A DNA stretch of 64,000 nt from Isoetes taiwanensis (Eukaryota > Streptophyta > Lycopodiopsida > Isoetales > Isoetaceae): assembly GCA_021234155.1 (NCBI GenBank), contig JAJEKV010000013.1, positions 18,991,600 to 19,055,599 on the forward strand, written 5' to 3'. Below the pieces are notes generated by a model. That model had not been told where the DNA came from. It worked only from the letters and a program-made list of their open reading frames with translations, and made no database searches. Made by a program: the position numbers and the translations under genes. Below, piece by piece: positions 19,871 through 31,550 of this stretch (position 1 is the first letter of the stretch; each line of letters starts with the position of its first letter).

Positions 19871-20520
19871 TTCCAACGCATGTTGGAAGTCTAGCATATA
19901 GGCCTATGCTTAAGTAACATCCAACACACACATGTTGGAAGTTACTTCAGTACTAGTAGCCTTCATGTTTGTCACGTTTTTGTCCTGCTTCACAAGAAGC
20001 TGCCATGTCCTGTTTCAATACAAGCTAGAACTTTTTGTATTTTTGTGTCATGCTTCATTTGTGATTATTTTCTTCATGTACTTCATATTCTTCCAACACA
20101 TGTTGGAAGTTAAACTTCTTGTACATTTGTGCTAATAGCTCCTGAGTGTCATGCTTTATTTGTGATTCTTTATGCTGTCATCACTTGTATCTTCGAACAT
20201 GTGTTGGAAGTTTTTTTTTGTTACTTCAGTGCTAGTAATTTCAATGTTATGCTTCACTTGTCTTATCTCTATTGAAGCTTCCTTCTTTCAACACGTGTTT
20301 GAAGTTAACTTTCTTGTATTTCAATGCTAGTAGCTCCACTTATCATGATTTCTAGACGTTCTTATATTTTGTATCTTCCAACATGTGTTAGAGGTTAATC
20401 TTTTAATTTAGTGCTAGTCATACCTTTTTAGAAGCCTCCATATCAACGCCCAATAGCGTTTTATTGAGCAAATCTTTCGTCTTTCTTTCTAAGTAACTTC
20501 TAACACTTGTTGGAAGTGTG
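19871..20520. repeat. Left cluster of 19-bp imperfect palindromes
   Basis: At least seven copies of TTCCAACACATGTTGGAAG and variants: 19871-19889, about 19920-19941, 20091-20109 (perfect), and near 20192, 20287, 20378 and 20494. Spacing is irregular (50-150 bp). The arms keep TTCCAAC/GTTGGAAG while the centre varies (CACATG, ATGT, CACGTG). Subterminal clusters like this are transposase-binding sites in several DNA transposon families. Confidence 0.8.
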
Positions 20521-20681
20521 AAATATAACATGGCCATTTTGTAATAAGCATTTGGGTTTCTTTGATATTTATTTCATTTTTAGCTTACTCTAGGCATAAA
20601 GTGATCAAGAATAATTATTTTGAACTTACAATTGTTATGTAATGCCTATGAGCCTAATGTATGCATGTTGAATTAATATAG

Positions 20682-22845
20682 GTGAGCAAAGACCAAGAGA
20701 TTCATCTCTAGAGGTTTTGCATCTTGTGCATTACCAAGAATGCAAAGATTTGTTGGGTCGAAGGTGGTGTTTTGAGGTCATTCAAAGTTACACTACCTAC
20801 ATCGAAATCTGTTTACTTGATGACGAGCAACATGTATATGGTATCTTGCAAAAAATTGATGAAGTTCCTGGGGAAGATGGAAATCCGATGCTTGTAGCCA
20901 TTACTGAGGATGTTAATGATGCAAGTATTAAAGGGTTTGTTGTCTCCTTCAAGAATTTTGACGTCTCTTGTATGACAAAATCTGATGATGTGAATATAAG
21001 TTGTAGGCGATATGGATTGAAATTGCCAGACTACACAAATGCTGAAAGGGCTGGAATTTGTAGCGTTGCAGATATCGTAGATTCTTTGACCATGGTCTGC
21101 ACAAGACTGTGAAAGGAAGAAACGGGATCCAAAATTTATGCAAAATTCAATAAAAAAATTCCTCTAGGTCTTATAAGTTGTGAAGATCTTGTGAAGAAAA
21201 GAAAAAGTACGAAGAAGGGTACAAAAGATGAGAACAAAAATGATGGGGAAAAAACAGATAAGGATGGTGGTGGTAGCACCGAATCTTCTGAACAGATGGC
21301 AGATAAGAATAAACAGATTCTTGTTTATCAAAAAGAATCTTCTGAACAGATGGCATATAAGAATAAACAGGTTGTTGTTTATCAAAAAGAATGTGCTTCT
21401 ATGGTATCAAAAAAGTCAGTGAAGAGGAGAACTATTAATGAACTAGATAGGGAAGTGTTAAAAGCCTATCCAAAAAGAGAAAGGGAAAGAAATATGTACC
21501 AACGGAGGAAGCTTTATCCGAGTTTCAAAAATACTATGTTTTTTGTTTTACCAATCCTTTGATGATACGGGTTGAGAATTGTATAGTCACGGATATTAAA
21601 AGCAAGCCAAAGTTTGCTCAGTGGGACTATAGGAAGTTAAATTGGAAGCATGTGGAATGGTTGGAAAAGCAAATGATGGAACATCCTTCTATACTTCCAG
21701 AAGCAGCTGACTTACTCTCAATTGATCCACTTAAGTCTCGTGAAATAAAAAATTTGAGTGAAGTGTATAATGATAATATTAAATTTGTTGTCATTGCGGG
21801 TCAGCACTTAATGATGGCGATGCAGATGCTTTCAAAAGAAAGTGATGAGTTTAAAGCAAAGTGGGAAATGCGTGCATACGAATTCTTTCACATGAAACTC
21901 CTACATTGAAATTGATGGAAATATCTGCACAAACTAACTTAAAAAATGAAAAAAATAGATTTGTATCTCCATTCCAAGACAAAGTAGAGCAAGCGAGGGC
22001 TCAATGGGAGATTATGGGTTGTCCTCCAAGGGCTGAACAAGGAAAGTCTACTCCGGAGGAATTTAAGGTTGTAATAAATTCTCTTGACTTCCAACACACG
22101 TTAGAAGTGATTCCTTGCGGTCTAATTTATTAAATATTTTATATTTTATTTCAGAATTACGAGGAAGTCGTGAAGCTCACTTTTGGCAAAAGCTCAGTAA
22201 ATGAGATGCACAATCTTATAACATCGGAAAGAAAAAACTTTGATAAGTGGATTACAGCTATGGAGATGTATAATGAATGTAAATTACCTGGGGAGCCTAA
22301 GCAAGGAAATTTGTATGCCATTATTTCGTTATATAATCCAACTGAAGCCCAATGAAATGGAAAAAACTTGCTTGGGTAAAAGGAACAAATGTCCTTAGCT
22401 TTCAAGAGTTTACATATAAGTTAAAGCATGACAAGATATTGAAGGAAGCTGTTGTTCAACACTTGAGGAAATACACGCGCCTTTCTAGTTTGACAATTCA
22501 AAGGATATTGAATGAAAGTCCGAGTATTCGTGCATCATGGAATGAGCTCAGAAGCTATTGTGAAAGTTGGTGTAAGGCCCAGCTAAATAGTCGCCAAGCA
22601 AACTCACAAATTCTAGTATGGGCAAGTTATCAATTGGAGAGTTTGTGGGATAAAGATCATAGGCATTCAAATTGGAGAAAGCATAATGTTGTCAAAGTGT
22701 ATGATGTGGGATTGAGGGCTAGTAAAATCAATGAAGTAAAAAATGTTGAAAGCAATAGGTCCATATGCTTAATTGTTACACATAGGACGGTGGTTGGCAA
22801 AAGGATAACTTCAAGATGTTATTGGATTCGATAGCAGATATCAAT
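20682..22845 (+). pseudogene. Unrecognised spliced ORF with a GQH motif (ParB-like?)
   Basis: The reading starts after an AG acceptor (EQRPRDSSLEVLHLVHYQE) and continues LLGRRWCFEVIQSYTTYIEI, HVYGILQKIDEVPGEDGNPM, one TGA at 21110, then a Lys-rich linker with a doubled SSEQMA(D/Y)KNKQ unit. A one-base shift near 21490 leads to EEALSEFQKYYVFCFTNP, QWDYRKLNWKHVEWLEKQM and IKFVVIAGQHLMMAMQML. Another shift near 21885 is followed by QARAQWEIMGCPPRAEQGK. A clean 87-bp phase-0 intron (22068-22154, GTTGTA...TTTCAG) precedes NYEEVVKLTFGKSSVN. After a shift at about 22352 it ends in FQEFTYKLKHDKILKEAVVQ and ELRSYCESWCKAQL. I do not know the family. The VIAGQH box after an LSIDP strand faintly recalls ParB/sulfiredoxin folds (inference). 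Confidence 0.6.
22068..22154 (+). other. Intron in the unrecognised ORF
   Basis: GT...TTTATTTCAG joins GKSTPEEFK to NYEEVVKL in phase 0. It contains one copy of the palindrome, TTCCAACACACGTTAGAAG (22089-22107). Outside the two clusters this is the only copy I found, and none lies in the coding parts. Confidence 0.7.
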
Positions 22846-22920
22846 GCTGAGGTAATTGTCAATGCTTTTTTATTTGGAAATTTTATAATAGAATTACTTC
22901 AAGAATGTTCTTGGCTATAC

Positions 22921-23265
22921 CTCCAACATATGTTGGAAGCTAAATATAGGTTTGTATGCATTGGATCGTGCTAGTGCCTCCCATCTACTGCAACTTCCAA
23001 TGCACGTTGAAAGTCTACCAAACATGACTCCTGTGCTCTTCAACTTTAGCATTGCTTCATTTGGCCACCTCTTATGTAGTGTATCTTCCAACTTCCAACA
23101 CGTGTTAGAAGCTTAATAATGCTAGTAACTCCCATGAGTTTAACCTCTAACACATTGGTTAGAAACTTCCATATAGAGTAACTTCTAACATACATACATA
23201 TCATAGGCACGTAGGACCTTCTTTTTCAAACTTTCTTCTTAAGTAACTTCCAACACGTGTTGAAA
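22921..23265. repeat. Right cluster of 19-bp palindromes
   Basis: Further copies at about 22921-22939 (CTCCAACATATGTTGGAAG), 22996, 23092, 23137, 23184 (half) and 23244-23262 (TTCCAACACGTGTTGAAAG). The cluster ends about 20 bp before copia coding sequence resumes at about 23285. Confidence 0.75.
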
Positions 23266-23284
23266 GTTAAACTTTTTGTATTTT

Positions 23285-25999
23285 ATATGTTTGTGTATTC
23301 TCAAAGGATTCTAGCTCGTCTTTCATGACTTGAAGCCATTTGTCCTTATCATCACAGATAAGTGCTTCTTCTACTGTGTTTGGCAGCACACTATCTTCCA
23401 TGATTGCCATAATCTGTTCATAATGTATACCTAATTGTTCAACCCTCTTGCTTCTGCCCATTTCATTTCTGCCGTAATCTTGTGTATTGAGTTTCAACTC
23501 AACTAATCTTTCTGCCTGTGTCTTTCTTTTCTTCCCATCTGTCTCATCGTGGTCTACTGGAAGGAGTTTGTATCTGTACCTTCTCTGTCATCTTTATCTC
23601 CAGCTGTACTACCATCTTCAACTGTATTTTGTCTGTCACAGTCATCATCTAGATCTACTTGAAAATGTACCTTTTTGATATTTTTAGTGTCTCTAATTTG
23701 GAGACCCTTTTTTGGATATCTGTCTTTATACAGAACACCTTCATAAAAAACTACATCTCTGCTTATGCCTATTTCTCTAGTTTCTAAGATATAAATTCTG
23801 TAGCCCTTTGATTCAGTATCATATCCAACTAGGAATCCAATGACTGCTTTATCATCCAACTTTCTCCTGATCTCAGAAGGCACATGACTATATGCTAAGC
23901 AACTATACGTTTTAAGCACTTGATAGTTTGGCTTTTCGTTTGAATTTGACCAGAGGTTAGATGGCACGTTACCTTGTAATGAGGTTGAAGGTAGTATATT
24001 TTGGATGAGTACAACAGTTTTTAATGCTTCTTCTCAGAGATTATTTGGCAGGCCACTATGCTTTATCATCGTTCTCATTGCATCCATGATTGTCCGATTC
24101 TTTCTTTCGGCAACGCCATTCTGCTGCGGGCTATACCTGCACATTAATTGTCTTTTGACAAATACTCTCCTCCACGGTCATACCTTATACATTTTACTTT
24201 TTTTCCTGTTTGTCTTTTCTCCTGTGCCACAAAGTGCTTAAAAGCTAAAATAGCTTGGGATTTTCTTGAAAGGCAGTAATAGAAACATCTCCTGCTATAA
24301 TCATCGATAAAAGAGATAAAATATCTCTTGTTAGTTCTGCGTCTAACGTTCAATGGACCACACAAATCAGTGTGGATTAATTCAAGCACTTCTTTGGCTC
24401 TGTGCTTTGCTTTTGCAAATGGCAGCCTATTGATCTTGCCAAGCATGCACTCTTCACAGACTGGTTTTTCCTTTTCTAGATCATTACATTCAATCCAGCC
24501 CTTGTTTGCCATAAACTTTATATTGTTATGGTTTGTATGGCCCAATCTAGTACGCCACAGTTCCATGTCATGTAAATTTATAGAATTTATGCTTGGACAG
24601 TTTCTGCCTTTTATTTGAGACAAATTTCCACATCTATGTGCCAAGAATTTCAATTCATTTCCATGAAAGATCTTACATGCTTTTGAGTCAAATATGACTT
24701 TATACTCTAAATCTACTAACTGACTAACGGAAACCAGATTTTTAATGATGCTTGGTACATATAAGACATTCTCAATATCAATGATGTTCCCTTGCAAGTC
24801 TGTGAGCTGCAGCAAACCACTCCCTTCTATTGACTGCAACTGGCCATTTCCTACTTAGACATTCTTTGAGCTAATTGCCTTGACATTTCTGAGCAGATCA
24901 GTAGATTGTACTACTGGTCTCTCAGCTCCACTATCAACTACAAATGTTTCACAATTTGTGTTAGCTCCATCATTTTTGTCAATAACAGCAAATACGCAAC
25001 TTACCTCATCTTCATTCTCAGCTTCTTTACCTTCTTGATCATTTTCTTGAGTAAGGTTGATCCCAACCTTCTTCCTCCTCGGCCTCTGCTTGCAGAATTT
25101 CTTCCTCCTTGAGTTTCTCTTTGTTTTCCTCTTCCCCTGCCATAAGCCTTTGGCGAAGAACATTTGGCTGCTATATGCCCTTTGCACCCCCAGTTAAAGC
25201 AATTTATGTCATTGTTCTTAAGCTTTGGGCATTCATTTTTGAAATGCCCTTGTTCGTGATAGTAATAGCAAGATCCTTTTCCTTTCTTTCCTGCATACAA
25301 TATTTTTTTGGCTTCATCCCCTTGCTTAATCTTTTTCTGTTCATATTCACTCCTTAAGACATTTTCTGCATCTTCTCGTGTTTTGCTCATGTTCCTAATG
25401 GACAAGGATAATTGATCATTATCTATTATAGCCCTAGAAATTTGAAGCACTTGGCTTCTTTCAGAGACGATTACCCCAGCTCCAGACAGATCAGCTATGA
25501 TATTATCAAAATTGTTAAAGAATTCGAACACATCGCCATCCTCCTGCAATTTAAGACCTCTAAGTTCTTTTCCCAGAAGATCAATTTGGGAAGATGTTTT
25601 TTCTTCATAGTGCTTAAGCAAGAAATACCACATCTGTCTTGGTGTTTTGTCTTTAAGCTTAAGCCTGATTGTTGGACTCACCTTGCACGAGATAATTTCT
25701 TCAGCTTCTTTAACTCTTGCATATTCAGTTCTCCCTGCACCAATGCTTAGAGTTGTTCTTGTTGCATTTGCTTCACCTGTGACATCATTTTCATTAGTAG
25801 CAATATTAACTGAACTTTCAGACCTGTGCATTGCATTCAAGTCTGCATGACTGACTTCAACACCCTCTAGATCAACGAGATCCCAGAGTTCCTCAACCTC
25901 CAGTATATGTTTGATGGAGTCTTTCCATACTTGAAAGCCTGCTCCACCCTTGAAGACTTCAACACTGCTTAAGAGACTGGCACCAAATCGACTAGACAT
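23285..25999 (-). pseudogene. Ty1/copia polyprotein: gag, PR, integrase, start of RT
   Basis: The start chosen is ATG at 25999 (MSSRFGASLLSSVEVFKGG), about 28 nt after the PBS once the CACTA element is removed. Gag has UBN2-like motifs (FEFFNNFDNIIADLSGAG) and two damaged zinc knuckles (CYYYHEQGHFKNEC and CFNWGCKGHIAAKC, each with one Cys lost). Protease reads FVVDSGAERPVV. The pre-integrase zinc module is LGHTNHNN...CEEC. The integrase core shows HTDLCGPL, FIDDYSRRCFYY, KCIRYDRGGEYLS and SPQQNGVAERKN, followed by ETREIGISRDVVFYE. RT has only its start (VEEALICDDKDKWLQVMKDE, LESFENTQTY) and breaks at about 23285 where palindrome-rich DNA begins. There are few frameshifts (near 25000, 24850, 24140 and 23550), so this is a fairly young copy. 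Confidence 0.93.
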
Positions 26000-26022
26000 A
26001 TTAAATGATAAATGTGTCCTGC

Positions 26023-26052
26023 CACTACAAGAGAAGGGGTCAATTAGTGTCA
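26023..26052 (+). repeat. CACTA left TIR
   Basis: Begins CACTACAAGAG and ends AATTAGTGTCA. It is the exact reverse complement of 30749-30778. Confidence 0.95.
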
Positions 26053-26099
26053 CTTTTTGTGTCAATTTTTGGCCTAGAAGTGCTGATCAAATTTTCTTA

Positions 26100-26460
26100 A
26101 AAACTGACATTATGGGTGACGCATACTGGTGACACAAATGTAGCAATGATAACGTCATATATATTGTCGGTACCTTCGTCATCTATAGTAGCAGTCCCTG
26201 CGCCAGATGTAGCGTCATTGGTAGTGCCACCTATAAAGTCAATTATAATACCACATTTAATGTCACAATTAATGGCAATCATAAAGTCGTCTATCAAGTC
26301 AGGTATAGCATCATCTACTATAACATATATAACGTCACATATAAGGTCATTAATAAGGTCATTTATGACGTTACTTTTAATGTCACCGATAACACCATTC
26401 ATAATGTTAAGAGTAACTTATAACACCACTCGTAATGATAGGAGATTTGTCACTAATTAA
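26100..26460. repeat. CACTA left subterminal repeat zone
   Basis: Dense repeats of TATAA(C/G/T)GTCA and GTCAT(T/A)AATA-like 9-12-mers, many in both orientations. They are probably transposase-binding sites. Apparent ORFs here on both strands are repeat translations. Confidence 0.7.
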
Positions 26461-28599
26461 ACCATACATTGTGTCAATTTAACATGGACACCATCTGTTT
26501 TGTCGTTGTCAATGTCATATTTTGATCATTATTGTTGTCGTTAATGAATGCAATGCTTAGAAACTTGTATTTCCTAGTGAATTCATATGTTTTTAAAGAC
26601 ATTCAATAGTGGCATCGGCAAAATGATATCATTAGCTACCCATGCAAAGGAAAATTACATTACATTGAAAATGTATCTTTACATAGTTTATCAACATTCA
26701 CACAAAAAATATACCTTCGAAGTTTTTCAATGTTTTCTTCCTGTAATAGGAACATTTTCAGTGATGCATCTCATGTAAATGCATCTTCATCGTGACTTTC
26801 TACTTTGTTTGCAGTCATCATTGTTAATCCATAAGCAGCCAATCAAGCCCATCCTTGCATAAGCAAACAATTTGAAAAAAGGCACCTAGAACTAGAGACG
26901 TATCATATTCTTCACCATCCTCTACAAGGTCATCTTCCACGGTATGCATCTGCCCCCGCATCCGGATAGGGAGAAGGAGATTGGGGCGGTTCGAGAGACT
27001 TAAAACAAAGCATTAGCGGCTATATATGAGGTGGTGACCAACCAAAGAGTCCCCTGTTCAACATGGTATGTCTAAAATCACAAGCCTCTATAAGAAGCTC
27101 TCTTCGCCTTAAGTATCGTGGAGCCCAAACTTACTATTTCACTGAAAAACATTGCACATATTTTAGAATTGCACTAAAAATATTCCACCTGCAGATATGA
27201 TATTCTCGCCATTGGCTGCGCCTCATTGTAACAACGTAAACTTCCCATTGCCGACAATCCATTTCATCTTAACCTTAAGGATGGAGTAAAGGGTCTATTT
27301 CCGCAAACCGATCCACAAAATTTTGAGCAATTTTATCCCGGTGTCTTCTCGTTAGCTACCTTCTTTAGGTTGCTTGTGGAATCACCATAACAATCTACAA
27401 GCTTAGCATATTAGCTTAAGAATAAAACCAAAATGCAAACTACCTGACATTGTTCGGGTGGCTATGAAGGACTACGGACATACAAGAAAAATGTGACCTA
27501 TCTGGCTGCGATTTCCTTTTCCATTTCCGTGTGAAAGGATAAGCCCAAATTTCTGTTTACAAAACCCATCAAACCAAAACTAATTGCAAGTATCTTTGCT
27601 CTATCGAAGATTCTTAAGCCGTAAACGGATCACGTGATATCGAAATAAGTAAAATGTGGATAGTAGATGCAAATTTCCAAAGCAAAAATGGGAGGCGGGA
27701 TATGGAAACAAGCCAATGAACCAAAAATCAATGCGAAAAAAATATAGTCTAGCTACCTAAGAAAGGATTTGTTTCAACATTCCGCTTGGATCTGCCAGTA
27801 GAAAGAGGAACCGACATAATGAACAATATCTAGACCGTAGACAATATAGCAATGAAGCAGCTGCTCATATGCTTTTGCATCAGTAGACTAAAAGTGATGA
27901 TGGATTCAGTAACTTACCTTGGGATTACTAGCATGATATGTCTCCATCCAAGAATTTCTCCACTTTATCAAATCTGCATTAGTAGAACGACACAGAATAG
28001 AGACCTACTAAATTTTGGATGCAAATTTAGTGGTATCTACCTTTCTTTCTTATTTTGACTGGCCAGCGTAATAAGAATGGAAACATTAGAAGTAAAACAG
28101 ACTTACATATGCTTGTTGATTTGATTGAAGGAAGCCAACTATAGCTAGCCTCCAGATTTTCCTCTAAAACTGCCTTCATTTTCAAGATTTAAAGACTTGC
28201 CTTTGTCTATCTCTGTTTCTTGCCATACCTGCCTCTTGCCATACCTACATGTTCTAAACAAAGAGTCAAGATGAGAAGAAAATAATGATTATGTTTTGAT
28301 CTTTTGCTAAATCTGCTATTTCATTCCCACGCCATTATGTGCCTCGCCTTATAAAGCATGTTCTTACCATGATCCAGTTTCGAAAGGAGCCAACCCACCT
28401 ATGATCGGTGTTTAATCCCCTGCAAAGAAAAATCGAACTTTCTCGATTAAGGTGATACACACCGCCATAGCCCATGAAGACGCCGCCCTAGAAATCCGAA
28501 ACCCTAAATCGGCACATAGAGGCACGTTGAATGGAAATATAGGGTCAAAAACATATTGAAAAGATACATATGGATATATATTACTCTCGAAGCTCAAAA

Positions 28600-29870
28600 C
28601 ATCTAATTTGGCAAGGTCTTTGATTTGTTGCTGCAAGGGCTAGGGTACAAATAAGTAATTATGCAATATTTATTCCAGGTTTCAATAAATATAGACGAAT
28701 ACAATTGGTTTGTTAGGAAGCTGTTTCTCAGGTATCTGATTGGTGCCCAGATTTGAGGATGGGCAGGTGGGTGGCTTGGTAGTTTGGCAAGGTCTTTGAT
28801 TTGTTGCTGCAAGGGCTAGGGTTCAAATTCGTAATTATGCAATATTTATTCCAGGTTTCAATAAATATAGACGAATAATTTTTTATGCTATTTATTTGCC
28901 CATGTAATCATTGTTATTGTTACGAAAATCCGTAATCATGCAATTTTTATTCCAGGTTTCAATAAATATAGACCGAATACAATCGGTTTGTTAGGAAGTC
29001 GCTTCTCGTGTATCCCATTGGTGCGGTTTGAGGATGGGCGAATGGGTGTACCATGGCATGACGGGCTGATGGGTGTCACGATGGCGGGATCTGTTTATAC
29101 TATGGCGGGACATGCAATAGCTATGGTTCCTTGAAACCATAAGTTGGATGGATGCCCGGCCTGTGTGAAGCTGGGAGCTTGGTTTTCAATTGTTTTGTCT
29201 CTACCATGGTTTTGAAAGTGACCTTAGAAAGTGGCAAATAATTTTTTGGCTAAAAAGATGTTAGCCGTTGATTTGGTATGATGCTCGGGATATCTTTGAA
29301 GATCAATGGTTCATATTCAGGTCCTAAAACAAAACCCATAAACACCGAAAAAAAAAATAAATCAACAACTTTTATCTCTATTTTGCTTCAATAAAAGTTC
29401 ATATAATACTCTAAATCTAAGCTTCCTCTCTTCTATTGCTAGGTTTTATGTTTTCTAGAGCCAACTCAGTGATGGCACTAGATTTGTTGCTTTCGCCATA
29501 GTCGTCGAGAGGAACCATTATGTGGCAACAAGGTATTGAACGCAATTTGACTAACTATTTATTACGTGAGGAAAAGTTCCCTGTCTCGAAATATTCCCTC
29601 GGGCCGCTTGGGTGCTGCCTCATCTGGCAGCGCCGCCTTAGGAAATTCCATTCCTCAACTGGAACTTTCCCTAGTACGTTATCTTATATATTTCCCAACT
29701 ATGTGAAGTGGTTACTAAAGAAGAGATAATATATTATTGGAGACCAAGATACATTTGTTTGGCATTTTGGCAAGGGCTTTGATTTGTTGCTATAAGGGCC
29801 GGGATTCAAATATGTAATTGTGCAATTTTTATTCCAGATTTCAAAAACTATAGATGAAATTTTTTTGATG
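28600..29870. repeat. Internal repeats of the CACTA element
   Basis: The unit TTTGGCAAGGTCTTTGATTTG...GGGCTAGGG...AATATTTATTCCAGG...AATAAATATAGACGAAT occurs at about 28609-28700 and 28786-28876. Partial copies lie at about 28925-28985 and 29768-29860. ATTGGTTTGTTAGGAAG accompanies two of them. The block TTATCTTATATATTCCCAAC(T)ATGTGAAGTGG is also doubled (29678-29712 and 29908-29938). Confidence 0.75.
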
Positions 29871-30289
29871 CTATTTATTTGCCCATATAATGATTGTTAC
29901 GAAGATGTTATCTTATATATTCCCAACTATGTGAAGTGGTAAAGAAGAGATAATATATTATTGAGACCAAGATACATTTGTTTTGCCAAGTGTTTGAAGG
30001 CCATGTTACGCTTTTAAGGTTATTTAAAGTTCAATTACTATGTTGAAGGTTTCAAAGTCAAGTATGAAGATCAAGAAACAATGGTCGGTATTTTGCTTTT
30101 TGCAATTTAATGAAGGCTAATGTTTGAATTCCTTCATGATTTGAAAGCATCAAAAGAAGTTGTACAAGTTTTCTCATGACTTTTTCTCAAGTTGTGGAGA
30201 GGGATAGAGTGCCATACTAAGCCCGAAGAGCTTAGGGCGCCAATCGACACGGATGTGATGATGGATTGACATAAAAGCTTGATAACAAT

Positions 30290-30720
30290 CATGGAACATT
30301 ATATGACAATATTAGTGATATTAGTAGCAACAACTATTGTGGCATATACTATGGCCACACAAACGTTGACAAAATTTGTGACACTAAAGGTGCTACTACA
30401 CTTGATGCTAATAACACCACCTCTGATGTCACTAGTTGGAATTGACACTAATACTGATGCTACATGTGTAACAACAAGTAACGCTATAATTGTTGTTAAT
30501 AACACCACTTATAATGTCATTAGTGGCACTGCCATTAACACTGATGCTATATGTGTAACAACTAGTGACGCTATGATTGATGCTAATAGCAACATCTATA
30601 GTGTCACAACAAAATTACTGACACTCTTAGTGACAAAAATTGTGACTCTACTCCTGACATAAATTGTGTCACCTATAGCATCACCTATGCATAGATGTCA
30701 CCAATAATGTCATAATGTAT
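30290..30720. repeat. CACTA right subterminal repeat zone
   Basis: Repeated ACACTGATGCTA(T/C)ATGTGTAAC, TATAATGTCATTAGTG and related words, matching the style of the left subterminal zone. Confidence 0.7.
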
Positions 30721-30748
30721 ATTTGCCAATGTTGTGGTGACATTTTGC

Positions 30749-30778
30749 TGACACTAATTGACCCCTTCTCTTGTAGTG
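30749..30778 (-). repeat. CACTA right TIR
   Basis: Ends CTCTTGTAGTG, followed by the TGC target duplication. Confidence 0.95.
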
Positions 30779-30779
30779 T

Positions 30780-30791
30780 GCTCTGATACCA
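30780..30791 (-). other. Copia primer-binding site (initiator tRNA-Met)
   Basis: The minus strand reads TGGTATCAGAGC, the classic plant retrotransposon site complementary to the 3' end of initiator tRNA-Met. One base separates it from the LTR edge at 30793. The CACTA TSD overlaps its last two bases (GC). Confidence 0.92.
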
Positions 30792-30792
30792 A

Positions 30793-31550
30793 TGATAATA
30801 AGACTCAAACTTTTGATTTCAAGAAGCAAGTGATGTTATTGTACTACTAGGCAATAATAAGATAAGAGCTCCCTAACAATTCAAAACCATTGATATAATA
30901 ATGAAAATATCACTGTAGCAGAACTATTGAAATTTATTCAATGGACATCAATTGTGCAACAGTATCCGAAAACCCAAGCATTTGCATACAACCAGTTACC
31001 ACCGAAACTTGATCCGATCACCCGTTCATCCCATTAAACCCCTGTACATGCTTCTTGATTTATTTGCAGGCAATCCGACCAACATGGAGCCGGTGTTCGG
31101 CGCCCATAGACCTGTCACGTTTAAACTGGTTTTGGCTCCCATTTTAAAGCCTTAACCTCTTCACGATATTATATCTATATAAAGACCATTACCTTATAAA
31201 TATCTCATATAAATATTCTCATGCAATGATCTCTACTAATTTTGTCTCCTATGATCAATACTTCCGACTTCATCCCTTTTTTTTTCTTCATAATGAACTC
31301 TCTAGCTAGATTCATTTGTAATTGTATAATCTTAATAGAGCAGGTAGATATGATCATTTTGTCTGGTTACTAACTGAATATGTGATGATCTACCCATTAT
31401 TTCAACAAGAAAAGCATTGAGTAGAGATTTAAAACATTTGGCCAAATCATTGAGACAATGGAATTAAAACATGCAAATATTATGCATACCCCAGATGTAC
31501 GCATTAACATATCCTTTAGAACATGATAACCAAATCAACGGATGAAGCAT
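30793..31550 (-). repeat. Copia 5' LTR, outer boundary unknown
   Basis: On + it begins TGATAATAAGACTC, so on the minus strand the LTR ends ...CTTATTATCA next to the PBS. The far end cannot be fixed without the 3' LTR. The block 31407-31547, inverted at 12395-12527, may be LTR or flank. Confidence 0.6.

Larger units (their letters stand above)
26023..30778. mobile_element. CACTA (EnSpm) DNA transposon inserted in copia leader
   Basis: The 30-bp terminal inverted repeats are perfect (26023-26052, beginning CACTACAAGAGAAGGGG, and 30749-30778). They are flanked by the 3-bp direct repeat TGC (26020-26022 and 30779-30781), both hallmarks of CACTA elements. Subterminal zones are full of short GTCA/TGAC-containing repeats (26100-26460 and 30290-30720). 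The 3.8-kb interior has no ORF above about 70 codons with a recognisable transposase motif, so it is probably non-autonomous. Excising it restores the copia sequence from PBS into the gag leader. Confidence 0.95.

Noticed and set aside
19871..23265. Regularly recurring palindromes as a CRISPR-like array
   Set aside because: Spacing is irregular, spacers differ in length, and the context is eukaryotic. They look like subterminal transposon sites.
26116..26460. ORFs on both strands in the CACTA left end
   Set aside because: They are made of GTCA-containing tandem words, with no protein-like composition.
30279..30662. A 127-codon ORF inside the CACTA right end
   Set aside because: It is a translation of subterminal repeats rich in Thr, Ile and Val. 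A partly overlapping antisense ORF shows the same bias.
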